DNA from: Polyangium fumosum
GTDB lineage: Bacteria > Myxococcota_A > Polyangia > Polyangiales > Polyangiaceae
DNA length: 64,000 nt
NCBI RefSeq assembly: GCF_005144585.1
Contig: NZ_SSMQ01000005.1
Coordinates: 124,001 to 188,000, forward strand
Direction: 5' to 3'
Shown here: positions 36,026 through 44,630 of the stretch, in pieces
How positions within the stretch are numbered: position 1 is the stretch's first letter
Layout: each line of letters begins with the position of its first letter
Program-made: the position numbers and the translations under genes
Notes under the pieces: model-generated
The model's input: the letters and a program-made list of their open reading frames with translations, nothing else
Database searches by the model: none
What the model was told of the DNA's origin: nothing

Positions 36026-36040
36026 CCACGTTCTGTGCCA
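36026..36040 (-). promoter_or_regulatory. Weak sigma54-like promoter for the divergent lipoprotein
   Basis: On the minus strand TGGCACAGAACGTGG has a perfect -24 half (TGGCAC) and correct spacing, but GG where the -12 element needs GC. The message would start near 36013, 27 bases before the ATG at 35986, with GGAGG in between. The hairpin array lies 80-200 bases upstream, the normal activator distance. Confidence 0.3.
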
Positions 36041-36102
36041 GCGCTCGAAGCGCCGCGAAAAAGGCCGCTCACGCAACGATTCCCCGCACGCTCCGCGTTG
36101 CG

Positions 36103-36210
36103 TGGAGGGCCTGGCCTCCAGGCTTGGAGGAACGAACCTCCATCCCCTGGAGGCCCCAGCCTCCATGCCTGGAGGCCCGACCCTCCATCCCCTGGAGGCG
36201 CGTCCCTCCA
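36103..36210. repeat. Phased array of CCTCCA/TGGAGG palindromic units
   Basis: Four complete units of CCTCCA, 4-5 bases and TGGAGG lie at 36115-36130, 36137-36153, 36160-36175 and 36182-36198. Half units stand at both ends (TGGAGG 36103, CCTCCA 36205). CCTCCA starts fall at 36115, 36137, 36160, 36182 and 36205, a strict 22/23-base alternation, about two turns of DNA. All units would therefore face the same side of the helix, as expected for an oligomeric activator. The array fills the gap between the divergent lipoprotein (35986) and the FHA activator (36267). Confidence 0.9.
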
Positions 36211-36266
36211 GGGCGGCCGCCTCGACCCGCCACCCCGCCGCGAGCGCCGCGTGGTAACGTGCGGCC

Positions 36267-37613
36267 ATGTCGACGGATGGCACCCTGCTCCTCCGCCCCA
36301 GCGCGAAAGAGCTGCGGCTCGAAGGTTTTTCGCTCACCGTGATCGAGGGCCCGGACACGGGGGCCTCGCTGCGCGCTCCGAAGAGCGAGGTCTCCGTGGG
36401 CACCGCGCAGGGCAACGACCTCGTGCTCTCCGACCCGACGGTCTCCCGCCACCATATCAGCATCACCGCCACGCCCGACGGCTTTTTCCTGCGGGATTTC
36501 GATTCCTCGAACGGCACCTGGATCGGCAGCACCCGAATCCTCACGGGATACATCGACGACGGCGCGCGCGTCCGGGTCGGGCGCACCACGCTGCGCGTCG
36601 ACCTCGTCGACGAGGACATCTGCGAGGCCTTGAGCCCCGAGGATCGATTCGGCTCCGTCCTCGGCGCGAGCGACGCCATGCGCCGCATCTTCGCCGCCCT
36701 GCCCCGCATCGCCCCGTCCGAGACCACCGTGCTGCTCGAAGGCGAGACCGGCACCGGGAAAGGTGTCCTCGCCGCGGCGATCCACGAGGCGAGCGCGCGC
36801 GCCCGCTCCCCGTTCGTGGTGCTCGACTGCACGGCCATCGCGCCCACGCTCATCGAGAGCGAGCTCTTCGGCCACGTGAAAGGCTCCTTTACCGGCGCGA
36901 GCGCCGATCGCCCCGGCGCCTTCGAGCAGGCCGCCGGCGGAACCATTTTCATCGACGAGATCGGCGAGCTGCCCCTCGACATGCAGCCGAAGCTCCTGCG
37001 CGCCCTCGAGGAGAAGACCGTCAAGCGCGTCGGCGGCAACCAGCGCATCCGGCTCGACGCGCGCGTCATCGCCGCGACGAACCGTGACCTCCGCACCGAG
37101 GTCAACCGCGGCACATTTCGCGCGGATCTGTATTACCGCCTCAACGTCGTGCGCATTCACATCCCGCCGCTGCGCGAGCGCACCGGCGACGTCGAGCGGC
37201 TCGCGCGCCATTTTTATGCCGAGCTCGCGCCGCATCGGACCATGCCGGCCGATCTGCTCGAATCCTTCTGCCGGCAGGCGTGGCCGGGCAACGTGCGCGA
37301 GCTGCGGGCCGCCGTCGAGCGCGCGGTCCTGCTCGACGATCCGGCCCTCCTGGCGCTCGGGAGCGGACCTTCCGAGGGCGGCGCGGGCCCTGCCGCGGAA
37401 GGCGAATTCGATCTGCGCGTGCCCTACCGCATGGCGAAACAGAGGGCCGCGGACCGCTGGGAGGAGCGCTACGTGCGCGAACTGGTTTCGCGCGCCAAGG
37501 GCAACGTGTCCGAGGCGTCGCGGCTCGCGCGCATGGACCGGAGCCATTTGCGGACGTTGATCCGAAAATACGACATTCGCAGCGGGGACGAGGGCGACGG
37601 CGGCGAGGGCTGA
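36267..37613 (+). CDS. FHA-domain sigma54-dependent activator
   Basis: A 448-residue activator. The FHA domain lies at residues ~30-115 (VSRHHISI, SSNGTWI). The AAA+ domain has Walker A GETGTGKG (159-166), the sigma54 loop GSFTGA (206-211, Phe kept), Walker B TIFIDEIGE (226-234) and a typical RADLYYRLNVVRIHIPPLRER segment. A Fis-type helix-turn-helix at ~405-440 (NVSEASRLARMDRSHLRTLI) binds DNA. Unlike the activator at 21540-22961 its sigma54 loop is intact. A Ser/Thr kinase gene ends 1.3 kb upstream, consistent with FHA-mediated control by phosphorylation. The palindrome array directly upstream is its most likely DNA target, for itself or for the divergent lipoprotein gene. Confidence 0.93.
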   Translation: MSTDGTLLLRPSAKELRLEGFSLTVIEGPDTGASLRAPKSEVSVGTAQGNDLVLSDPTVSRHHISITATPDGFFLRDFDSSNGTWIGSTRILTGYIDDGARVRVGRTTLRVDLVDEDICEALSPEDRFGSVLGASDAMRRIFAALPRIAPSETTVLLEGETGTGKGVLAAAIHEASARARSPFVVLDCTAIAPTLIESELFGHVKGSFTGASADRPGAFEQAAGGTIFIDEIGELPLDMQPKLLRALEEKTVKRVGGNQRIRLDARVIAATNRDLRTEVNRGTFRADLYYRLNVVRIHIPPLRERTGDVERLARHFYAELAPHRTMPADLLESFCRQAWPGNVRELRAAVERAVLLDDPALLALGSGPSEGGAGPAAEGEFDLRVPYRMAKQRAADRWEERYVRELVSRAKGNVSEASRLARMDRSHLRTLIRKYDIRSGDEGDGGEG

Positions 37614-37626
37614 GCCCGAGAAGGGC

Positions 37627-39042
37627 TCAGAAGTGGTGTGCGTCGATGAAATCGTGCGGGGCCAGGATCTGGTAGCCGTTCAGGCTGCACCCGTTGTTCG
37701 TCCCCGAGGCCGTGTACGATTCCGGCGCGTTCGCGAGGTCGGCATGCCCGAGCCCCGGGACGCCGCCGGATCCGTCGTATCCGCAGGCGCCTCCGCCGTT
37801 CAGGCCCGCGATCTTGTCGCAGAGGCTCTTCGGCGCGATGAAATAATGCAGGTGGGAGTTCGAGCCCTGGTCGAGGACCGTGCCGATTTGATCTCCGCGC
37901 TTGACGGTTTGTCCCGGGGAGACCGTGCGCGTGGCCAGGTGGCCATAAAATGAGCACACGCTTGTCCCGTTCGGCATCGGGTGCTGGATGAGGATCACGT
38001 TGACGTAAGAACTTCCGTTCGGCGCGGAGACAAGCACGACCCCGTCCGCCACCGATGAGACGGCCGCGTTCGCCGCGCCGGCCTTGCCGATGTCCTCGGC
38101 GAGGTGCGCCCCGCCATACACGTCCCAATAATGCCCGAGCACCTGCCAGACCTGCCAGCCGGCTCCGCCCGCCGGGCTCGTGCTCTTGTCGCCCACGGGG
38201 TATCCGAAGGCTCCGCCGGTCGGCGGCTGTGAATTCGGGATCCCGGGGCCACAACACCCCGCCTTGCAATCCCACGTGAGGACGCCCGAGCCCTTGCAAG
38301 CGCCGTTGTTCCCATCGTCGCAGCTCGCGCTCGAATTGTAGAGCTGCGCGAGCACGCCGCACGAGGGGCTGCAGCAGCGCACGCAATCACTCGTCGGCGT
38401 GCCCGTCCCCGCGCACCAGTTGTGGGTGCCGTCGTCGCAGGTAAAGGTGCCCCCGGGCCAGCCATTGGCCTGGGCCAAATCCGCGCAGCTCGCTTGCCCC
38501 CCGCCGCCGCTGCCGCTCGACCCCGGGTTCGTACTTCCCTCGACGAGCGCCTCGATCTGACATTGCGCCACGGGGTTGCCCGGGTTGCCCCCGTTCTCCC
38601 CCTCGACGAACGTGAACGTCAGGACGCCGGGATCGTAGCCATACACGGTGTACGTCCACGTATACGGCCCGGATCCCCCCACGCCGCCCCATTGCGAGGC
38701 GGGCGCCCCCGGCCCGGTCACCTTCATGTTGACGTAGGCATAGGGCGTCTGGTTCGTGTACGAGACCGTGAGGATCGGCGAGGTGATGGGATTGCTGTCG
38801 AATGCGAATCCCGCGTCGCACGGCAGCATCGGCAAGCTCCCGCCGCTCCCCGAGCCGGGCCCCACGCCCGTCGAGGACGTCATTCCGCCCATCCCACCGC
38901 CGCCTCCCATTCCCGCGCCGCCCGTGCCGGGCCCGGTCGTGCTGCTGCTGCCCCCTTCCCCTCCGCTGCCCGAGGACGACGACGCGCCCGGCGAGGAGCA
39001 CGCGAGGGGGAGCATCGCCAGCAGAAAAAGACGCGAGCGCAT
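37627..39042 (-). CDS. M23 peptidase-like lipoprotein with Cys-rich middle
   Basis: A 471-residue lipoprotein (MRSRLFLLAMLPLAC, Cys15) with a long Ser/Gly/Thr linker typical of myxobacterial surface proteins. Residues ~80-170 look beta-rich. Residues ~185-270 hold two repeats of a CDDG-type Cys-rich motif (TFTCDDGTHNWCAG and SASCDDGNNGACKG). The M23 peptidase domain is C-terminal: HLAEDIG provides the first His and Asp ligands and SHLHYF the last His. It converges with the activator gene ending at 37613 with a 13-base gap. Confidence 0.9.
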   Translation of the reverse strand: MRSRLFLLAMLPLACSSPGASSSSGSGGEGGSSSTTGPGTGGAGMGGGGGMGGMTSSTGVGPGSGSGGSLPMLPCDAGFAFDSNPITSPILTVSYTNQTPYAYVNMKVTGPGAPASQWGGVGGSGPYTWTYTVYGYDPGVLTFTFVEGENGGNPGNPVAQCQIEALVEGSTNPGSSGSGGGGQASCADLAQANGWPGGTFTCDDGTHNWCAGTGTPTSDCVRCCSPSCGVLAQLYNSSASCDDGNNGACKGSGVLTWDCKAGCCGPGIPNSQPPTGGAFGYPVGDKSTSPAGGAGWQVWQVLGHYWDVYGGAHLAEDIGKAGAANAAVSSVADGVVLVSAPNGSSYVNVILIQHPMPNGTSVCSFYGHLATRTVSPGQTVKRGDQIGTVLDQGSNSHLHYFIAPKSLCDKIAGLNGGGACGYDGSGGVPGLGHADLANAPESYTASGTNNGCSLNGYQILAPHDFIDAHHF

Positions 39043-39116
39043 GGTTCGTGACGCGAAGGGCATGGCACGGACGAGACTATCGAACGAATGGCGGTGAGGG
39101 AAGCCCTTTCACCCTC

Positions 39117-40559
39117 TCATGCCACGAGGAGACGCTCGATGATCGCGCCATACTGGACGAGGTGCCGAATCCCGAGAAATCGTTCCCGCACACGCGCGCG
39201 CGCCGCGGCCCCGAGGCGCTCCGCCAAAGCCCGGTCCGCGAGGACCCGGTGCAGCTCGCCCGCGAACGTATCCAGATCGGTCGGATCTCGCAAAAGGACC
39301 CCGCTCACCCCGTCTTCGATCTGATCCTGGATCCCGCCGACGGCGCTGGCGATCACGGGCCGCGCCTTCCACATGGCCTCCGTCACCGTGAGGCCAAACC
39401 CCTCGTGCAGGCTCTTTTGCGCGACGATCGTCGCGTGGCGCTGCAGCGCATTGACGATCACCGCATTCTCCTCGACGTCCGCGGTCGGCAGCATCGCGAG
39501 GTGGACGTGCGTGCGGATGGCCGGCGGTTGTTCGAGAAAGGCACGGTAGACGGCCTCGAAGACGGCGGGGCCCTCCGGATCGTCGGCCACCGCGCGCACG
39601 TTCGGGCCCGCGAGCACGAGGTCGACCGTGGGGGCGGCGTGGTTCTGGACCAGGATCGAAAAACCGCGCAACACGCCGAGCATGTCCTTCAGCGGGTCCC
39701 AGCGGGACACCTGCACGACGAGCGGCGTCTCCCAGGCGGACGCGCGCCCGAGCCGAAGGATGTCGGCCGATCGCTCCACGCGCCCGGGCGTGCCGTCGCT
39801 GCGCACGAACGCATAACGAGGCGATGGTGGCGGAGGCCCTTCGAGGATGCCCACGTGGACCAGAATCGAGCGGACGGTGTGCTCGTCGAGCTCGATGTTC
39901 TTCGCGGAGAACGCGTCGATGCTGGGCTGGACGATCGACGCCCGCCCGTCGCGATACCGCGCTGGGACGTACCTCTGCCGGGAAAAAATCATGCACCCGA
40001 CGCCGTCGAGGTAACGGGCGAGGAACCGCCAGCCGAGCTCGACCTCTTCATTCGTCTCGTCCGCGCCGATGTGGCACCGCCAGAGGACCCGCGCGCCCGC
40101 GGCGAGCAGCATCGGCGCAAGTCCCGCGGGTTGTGGGTCGTGCAGCAACACCACGTCGCCGGGGCGGACGAGTTCGCGCAGCTCGACCGCATTGCGGGAG
40201 AGGGTCTTCGCGTATACGTGATGCGCGGCCTCGTCGAGCGCAGAGCCATCGCCATGCTCGCCGTGAAGGGCATGGTGCAGGCGCTTCGTGATGCGAAAGA
40301 ATTCGGGCGCGCCGCCGATGGTCAACCAGCGCACGTCGAGGCCCGCGCCGCGCGCGTACCCGAGGAGCGAATGCAGCATTTCCGCCACGCCGCCGCCCAC
40401 GGCCGTCGAGTTGACGTTCCAGATGACGCCGCCGGCCAGCCGCTCGTGGAGCCCCTGCGCGAGGGCACGCGCCTCGTCGACCGCGGTTTGCCCCAGCAGG
40501 GGCACGAAGCGTTCGAGCGAGCGAACCTGCGCGGGGACTTCCTGCACGAGGGGCATCAT
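39117..40559 (-). CDS. Trehalose-synthase-like glycosyltransferase (GT4, TreT type)
   Basis: A 480-residue cytoplasmic retaining glycosyltransferase. The ATG at 40559 follows AGAAGG; the much longer open frame to 41138 is antisense-like and overlaps two genes. VIWNVNSTAVGGGVAEMLHSLLGYARG with VRWLTIGG and the RLHHALHG segment are hallmarks of the TreT/trehalose phosphorylase branch of GT4. The C-terminal donor site shows VQVSRWDPLKD and LHEGFGLTVTEAMWKARPVIAS. Relatives make or split trehalose from a sugar nucleotide or glucose-1-phosphate. It is the last gene of a four-gene operon with two kinase-like proteins and a CBS protein. Confidence 0.88.
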   Translation of the reverse strand: MMPLVQEVPAQVRSLERFVPLLGQTAVDEARALAQGLHERLAGGVIWNVNSTAVGGGVAEMLHSLLGYARGAGLDVRWLTIGGAPEFFRITKRLHHALHGEHGDGSALDEAAHHVYAKTLSRNAVELRELVRPGDVVLLHDPQPAGLAPMLLAAGARVLWRCHIGADETNEEVELGWRFLARYLDGVGCMIFSRQRYVPARYRDGRASIVQPSIDAFSAKNIELDEHTVRSILVHVGILEGPPPPSPRYAFVRSDGTPGRVERSADILRLGRASAWETPLVVQVSRWDPLKDMLGVLRGFSILVQNHAAPTVDLVLAGPNVRAVADDPEGPAVFEAVYRAFLEQPPAIRTHVHLAMLPTADVEENAVIVNALQRHATIVAQKSLHEGFGLTVTEAMWKARPVIASAVGGIQDQIEDGVSGVLLRDPTDLDTFAGELHRVLADRALAERLGAAARARVRERFLGIRHLVQYGAIIERLLVA

Positions 40560-40585
40560 CGGCCTTCTAAAGCCGACGACCCCGT

Positions 40586-41086
40586 TCAGGCGGCCAGGCG
40601 GACGATTTTCTGCACCGCTTCCTCGTCGTGCCCCCCGAGCGCGATCACGTCGGGCGCCTCGGGCGGCTCGTACGGCAGGTCGAAGCCGGGCAGCCCCGAG
40701 ACCTTGCCCTCGCGCGCCGCGGCATAAAGTCCTTTCGCGTCGCGCTCCGCGCAGCGCTCGGGTGAGGCGCGGACGTACACCTCGAAGAAGCGGGGCGCGA
40801 CGGCGCGCGCCTTTTCCCGAAAGACACGCAGGTGCGCCGTCGCCGGCACGAGCACTACGTGCCCTTGCCGCGCCAGCATCGCCGCCAGGTTCCCCAGCGT
40901 TTCGTAGAAATGGGCCCGCGCCTCCTCGCCATACCCCGGCGGCGGCCGCATCGCCGCGCGCACCACGTCCCCGTCGAGCAGAATGCTCGGTCTGTGTGCC
41001 TCGACAAACTTCCGAAACGCCCGATCGGCCAGCGTCGATTTCCCCGCCGACGGGAGCCCCGTGATCCACACGACCGCGCCGTTCAC
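40586..41086 (-). CDS. CysC-like adenylylsulfate kinase family protein
   Basis: A 166-residue P-loop kinase. It starts at a GTG (41086) that overlaps the stop of the APH-like gene (GTGA), so translation is coupled. Walker A is GLPSAGKST (residues 10-18). Typical APS-kinase segments follow: LLDGDVVRAAM, FFEVYVRASPERCAERDAKGLY and YEPPEAPDVI. Family members phosphorylate adenylylsulfate to PAPS, but no sulfate-assimilation gene is adjacent. Some P-loop kinases of this fold are fused to APH-like domains in other bacteria, so another substrate, perhaps a sugar or nucleoside, is possible. Confidence 0.88.
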   Translation of the reverse strand: MNGAVVWITGLPSAGKSTLADRAFRKFVEAHRPSILLDGDVVRAAMRPPPGYGEEARAHFYETLGNLAAMLARQGHVVLVPATAHLRVFREKARAVAPRFFEVYVRASPERCAERDAKGLYAAAREGKVSGLPGFDLPYEPPEAPDVIALGGHDEEAVQKIVRLAA

Positions 41087-42189
41087 GAGAAGAGCCCTTC
41101 CGCCTCGTCCGGATCGAAGCTCGGCGCGTCGAGGACACGCTCGACGAACCCGAGGAGCGCGTCCCGCGTGCTCGCGTGAATCGACGGGTACCAGCGCGGA
41201 TTGCAGAGCACGAGCGCCCGCCATGCGAAGAAGGGCGCGGCCACGGAGAAGAGCTCCCGATCCCCCGTCACGTCGAGGTACGTCTGGAAAAACGTCCGCC
41301 AGAGGGTCCGGAACGCGCCGTTCCACGAGCCGGGGGCTTCGAGCGCGAAGAACAGATAATTGATCGACAAACACGTGACGTCGTCCGCGGGTTCGCCGGC
41401 CGAGCCGCGGCTCGTGTCGAGGAGCCGAGGTTCACCCGCGCGATCGAAGACCACGTTGAACGGGTGGAAATCGCCGTGCGTGCGGCGGAGGCGCTCGCCG
41501 CGGCCCTTGAGCTTCCACCGCCACGCGAGGCACCGCTGCTCGATGCGGAAGAGCCGCTCGGGCGACGCCATCTCCACGCCCACCGGATACCCGTCGACGA
41601 GCCCGAAAATGCCCTCGCCGTGGCCGAGGAGGTCCCGGATCGCGCGCCGGTAGGTCGCGGGTCCGTCCTGACGAACCGCGTGGACCTCCGCGCAGAGCCG
41701 CGCGAGCGCCTCGCAGCGAGCGACGTCCCGGTCCGTGAGGGCGCGCTCGCGGGCGATCCGCCGGAGATCGTCGGCGTAGACGTGCCCCTCGACGTATTCG
41801 GTGACGAGGTAAAACTCGCCGCTCCGTCGCAACGACGCGAGGCGGCCGTCGTCGAGGACCGCGCCCACGTCGAGCGCGCGTACGTGCCGCGGGATGCGCG
41901 CGAAGCTGTCGAACGCGAGGAGCAGGTTCGCGGCCCGGTCCGCGCGCCGGTCGTGCCCGAATTCGTCGGGTTTGGCCGTGTGCAGGCAGAGGTCGCTCTC
42001 CGCGCCGTCCGGCCTGCGCACCCGGATTCGCAAGGGCACGCCATATCCAATGGCCTTGCCCGTCGCCCCGCCGTCGTCGTCCTCGTCGGGGCCGAGCCGC
42101 GAGACCCGCAGCACGGCCGCGCCCGGCATGACGCCGGCGACGAGCTCGCTCACCTCGTCCTCGATCTCGGGCGGCTTGGCTCTCGTCAT
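41083..42189 (-). CDS. Aminoglycoside phosphotransferase (APH)-fold kinase
   Basis: A 368-residue kinase-like protein. The ATG at 42189 has GGAGG 8 bases upstream. The Brenner catalytic motif reads H238-G-D240-F-H242-P-F-N245, and the metal Asp is in RLLDTSRGSAGEPADDV (an LLDTSRG variant of DFG/DxD). The family phosphorylates small molecules such as aminoglycosides, choline, maltose or homoserine. The gene order before a CysC-like P-loop kinase, with overlapping stop and start, matches the known fused APH/P-loop two-domain proteins, so the two probably act on the same substrate. Antibiotic resistance is not implied. Confidence 0.87.
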   Translation of the reverse strand: MTRAKPPEIEDEVSELVAGVMPGAAVLRVSRLGPDEDDDGGATGKAIGYGVPLRIRVRRPDGAESDLCLHTAKPDEFGHDRRADRAANLLLAFDSFARIPRHVRALDVGAVLDDGRLASLRRSGEFYLVTEYVEGHVYADDLRRIARERALTDRDVARCEALARLCAEVHAVRQDGPATYRRAIRDLLGHGEGIFGLVDGYPVGVEMASPERLFRIEQRCLAWRWKLKGRGERLRRTHGDFHPFNVVFDRAGEPRLLDTSRGSAGEPADDVTCLSINYLFFALEAPGSWNGAFRTLWRTFFQTYLDVTGDRELFSVAAPFFAWRALVLCNPRWYPSIHASTRDALLGFVERVLDAPSFDPDEAEGLFS

Positions 42190-42230
42190 CACGTCACCTC
42201 CGAAAGGGTTCGGACGAACGGCGCGCGCCG

Positions 42231-42635
42231 TCATCCGTTGTCGTCGAGCGCGTCGGCCAGGGCGCGGAGCGCGTCGGTCGTCGTGAAAACGCCAACGACG
42301 TGCCCGTCATGCATCACGACGGCCGCGCCGTACCGATGCTCCGCCATCTCGCGCGCCACGCCCGCGAGCGGGGTGCTCGGCGCGGCCGTGAACGGCAGCG
42401 GGGTCATCGCCTCCTCGACGCGGAGCTTGGCGGGATCCACGTCGCGGAGCGCCTCGACGAACGCGAGATCCCGCTCGGAGAGGATTCCGATCAGCTTGCC
42501 GCCCCGAAGGACGGGCAGGTGCCGGATGTCGTGCTCACGCATGAGTTTGTGCGCCTGCACGAGCGTCTGATCGAAGCCGATCGAGTGAGGGCTCCGGGCC
42601 ATGTAGTCCGAGACGGCGGGGTTCTTCGTGTTCAT
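42231..42635 (-). CDS. Tandem CBS-domain protein
   Basis: A 134-residue protein made of two CBS domains (residues ~10-65 and ~75-130). Each has the usual GxLxGIxSERD or HVVGVFTTTD ending (KLIGILSERDLAF and HVVGVFTTTDALR). Such pairs bind AMP, ATP or SAM and regulate a partner. The ATG at 42635 has GAGGA upstream. It leads the operon with the APH-like, CysC-like and TreT-like genes, and may be their nucleotide-level sensor. Confidence 0.92.
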   Translation of the reverse strand: MNTKNPAVSDYMARSPHSIGFDQTLVQAHKLMREHDIRHLPVLRGGKLIGILSERDLAFVEALRDVDPAKLRVEEAMTPLPFTAAPSTPLAGVAREMAEHRYGAAVVMHDGHVVGVFTTTDALRALADALDDNG

Positions 42636-42829
42636 GGGGTCCTCTGCGGAGAAGCATAGCAAAACCGTGACCAGACGCGCTCGCGCGGCGCCTCACGGCG
42701 GCTCGTGGTCGCGCAGGCGCCAAACATGCGCCGCTGCGCAAACGGTGCGCTTCGCATCCCGCTTCGGGGCCGGCCTCCCGCTTCGCTTGTCGAGCCCGGA
42801 CGTACCGGACACAATGGCGGTCGAGAGCC

Positions 42830-43234
42830 ATGAAAGCCCCGGACGATCGACTCCAAGCCCTCGACGGCGCGCTCCAGAGCGCGCTGGACGCGCTCGCTGC
42901 GCATCCGTGGAAGAGCCGCGTGGACGACGTCGCCCGCGCCGTCGCCGCGACCGATGTCGGGCTGCGGGTGATCCTCGCCGCGCAGCTCACGGCGAACCTG
43001 TGGCACTCGCGCCAGTACGACGAGGACGAAGCGTATCGAGAGGAGCAGGATTCCTACGAGGGCGCGGTCGTCACGGCTGCAAGCGTGGCGCGGGAGCTGC
43101 TCGCTTACGAAGAGGTCGAGGGGTATATGCTCGCCCATCCCGGGAGCCGGGAGGTGCAGGGGCTCCTTTCGTACAAGGAGGCGACGGATCGAATGCGCGC
43201 GAGCGTGATGAGACAATGCCGCGTCGCGCGGTGA
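42830..43234 (+). CDS. Hypothetical small protein
   Basis: A 134-residue soluble protein with no recognised family. It is rich in Ala/Glu/Tyr (SRQYDEDEAYREEQDSYEGAV), predicted mostly helical, with one Cys near the C-terminus. The ATG at 42830 has only a weak GAGAG ribosome site. It is divergent from the CBS operon with a 194-base gap. Its codon use (G/C at third positions) supports it being coding. Confidence 0.65.
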   Translation: MKAPDDRLQALDGALQSALDALAAHPWKSRVDDVARAVAATDVGLRVILAAQLTANLWHSRQYDEDEAYREEQDSYEGAVVTAASVARELLAYEEVEGYMLAHPGSREVQGLLSYKEATDRMRASVMRQCRVAR

Positions 43235-43246
43235 TCGAGGCCGGCG

Positions 43247-44464
43247 TCAGCTCCCCGTTTCGATCGAGATCGGCACGACCAAGGCCACGCCTTTGCCGGA
43301 CGGCGGCGGAGGATACGTGCTGCTCCGGAGGACCCGCAAAACGCAGCTCTTCACGGGCTTCCAGGCGTGATGGTTCCCGGACACGTGGTGGACGGAGAAA
43401 AAGTCTGTTGCGCCAAACCGATCGATCATGAATCCGATCTCGAACGTGGTGACCCCGTCTCCCTCGGGCCCGGGTCCTGCGTCGTTGCATGGGCGGAGGC
43501 GCGGGGAGAGGCGCTCGATGTGCTCCGCGAGGGCGACGGCAGGATAACCCCCTCCGAATGTCTTCCACGCGCCGAGGGTCACCTTGGCGCGCGGCCCTGG
43601 ACCCGGCTTGATCTCGGTTCCTGCCTCCGCGGCGTCGACCGCGGCGCCATGCTCGCGCGCGCTTCGTCGCTCCGCCGCGGCGAGGGCGAGCCTCATCCCG
43701 CACCGGCCCCGCGCGCCTGCATGGTCGCGACGACCTTCATACGGAATGTCGTTGCAATCGGTCAGCGGTACGTCCGGGAACAATGCCTCGACGTCGAATC
43801 CTCGGAGGTCGCAGGCACGGGCGAACGCCTCGACGGCGTTATCGTCGCTGTGGGCCGTGATGAGGTGCTCAGCGAGCTTGTTGCATGCCTCGACCTGCCC
43901 CGCCTCGCATCCCGGACGATCCGCCTCGACCGCGGCGATCCAGCGCTTGCGTGTCCCGAGGCAGCTCCCGTCCTTGCCTCCGCCCTCCGGCAGCGCGCAA
44001 TACCGCTCGGAAGCGGAGGCCGCGCGCGTGGCGTCTCGCCCGAGCATCAGGCGCGACAGCTCCTCGCAACGCGACGCGGCCCCGAGGGAGCAGGCCCGAT
44101 CGATCAGATCCACGAGGCCCCGCTCGGCCTCTTCCACGAAGGGGTCCGACGGCGCGCCTTCGTGTTTCTGGGCGTAGCGCACCTGGGTCGCCTTCACGCG
44201 GATTCCATCGATCGCCTCCGTGCACGCGGCGAGATGACCGCCGAGGCAACCCTTGCGGAAAGCCCCGAGCGCACCGTTTCCCCCGCCGACCGCCGCCGGT
44301 TCTCGTTTCCGCTGGCCCAGCGTGTGACACCCGCCCTCGCCCGCGATCCCCTCGGCGCACGCGCGCTCGCATGCCTCCGTGTCGCCGGCGATGCAGGCGC
44401 GCGTCGGATCGGGCCGCGGTTTGCAGGCGCAAACCACGGCGATGGCGAGGAGAAGCGCGCGCAT
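43247..44464 (-). CDS. Hypothetical lipoprotein with Sel1-like N-half and TonB-like C-end
   Basis: A 405-residue lipoprotein. The ATG at 44464 starts a signal with Cys14 (VVCAC). The N-terminal half has repeated Cys pairs in the form ACxxGDxxACxxAC (ACIAGDTEACERACAEG, then HLAACTEAI and SRCEEL), resembling Cys-rich Sel1-like repeats. The last ~90 residues (TFEIGFMIDRFGATDFFSV to CVLRVLRSSTYPPPP) match the AgmX/PglI-type C-terminal domain common in myxobacteria, a periplasmic beta-rich module. Exact function is unknown. Confidence 0.82.
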   Translation of the reverse strand: MRALLLAIAVVCACKPRPDPTRACIAGDTEACERACAEGIAGEGGCHTLGQRKREPAAVGGGNGALGAFRKGCLGGHLAACTEAIDGIRVKATQVRYAQKHEGAPSDPFVEEAERGLVDLIDRACSLGAASRCEELSRLMLGRDATRAASASERYCALPEGGGKDGSCLGTRKRWIAAVEADRPGCEAGQVEACNKLAEHLITAHSDDNAVEAFARACDLRGFDVEALFPDVPLTDCNDIPYEGRRDHAGARGRCGMRLALAAAERRSAREHGAAVDAAEAGTEIKPGPGPRAKVTLGAWKTFGGGYPAVALAEHIERLSPRLRPCNDAGPGPEGDGVTTFEIGFMIDRFGATDFFSVHHVSGNHHAWKPVKSCVLRVLRSSTYPPPPSGKGVALVVPISIETGS

Positions 44465-44630
44465 GACCCGATGGTACCCGCGCCTCCGTGCCACACAAAG
44501 TGTCGCACCGTGACCTCATGGGGAAGGATTGAACCCGAACCCGAGTAAGCGCTATCATCATCCTTGGGGGAAGTGTGCGCGCGAAGGCAGCGCCACTTCC
44601 GGGGTGCGCATGTCGAGGGAGAAAATTACG

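Noticed and set aside
36103..36210. CRISPR array
   Set aside because: Units are self-complementary, 16-17 bases long with 5-6 base gaps, and there are no spacers or cas genes. A protein-binding array fits better.
41083..42189. Aminoglycoside resistance gene
   Set aside because: Only the general APH fold is present. The operon context (CBS, CysC-like, TreT-like) argues for a metabolic substrate.
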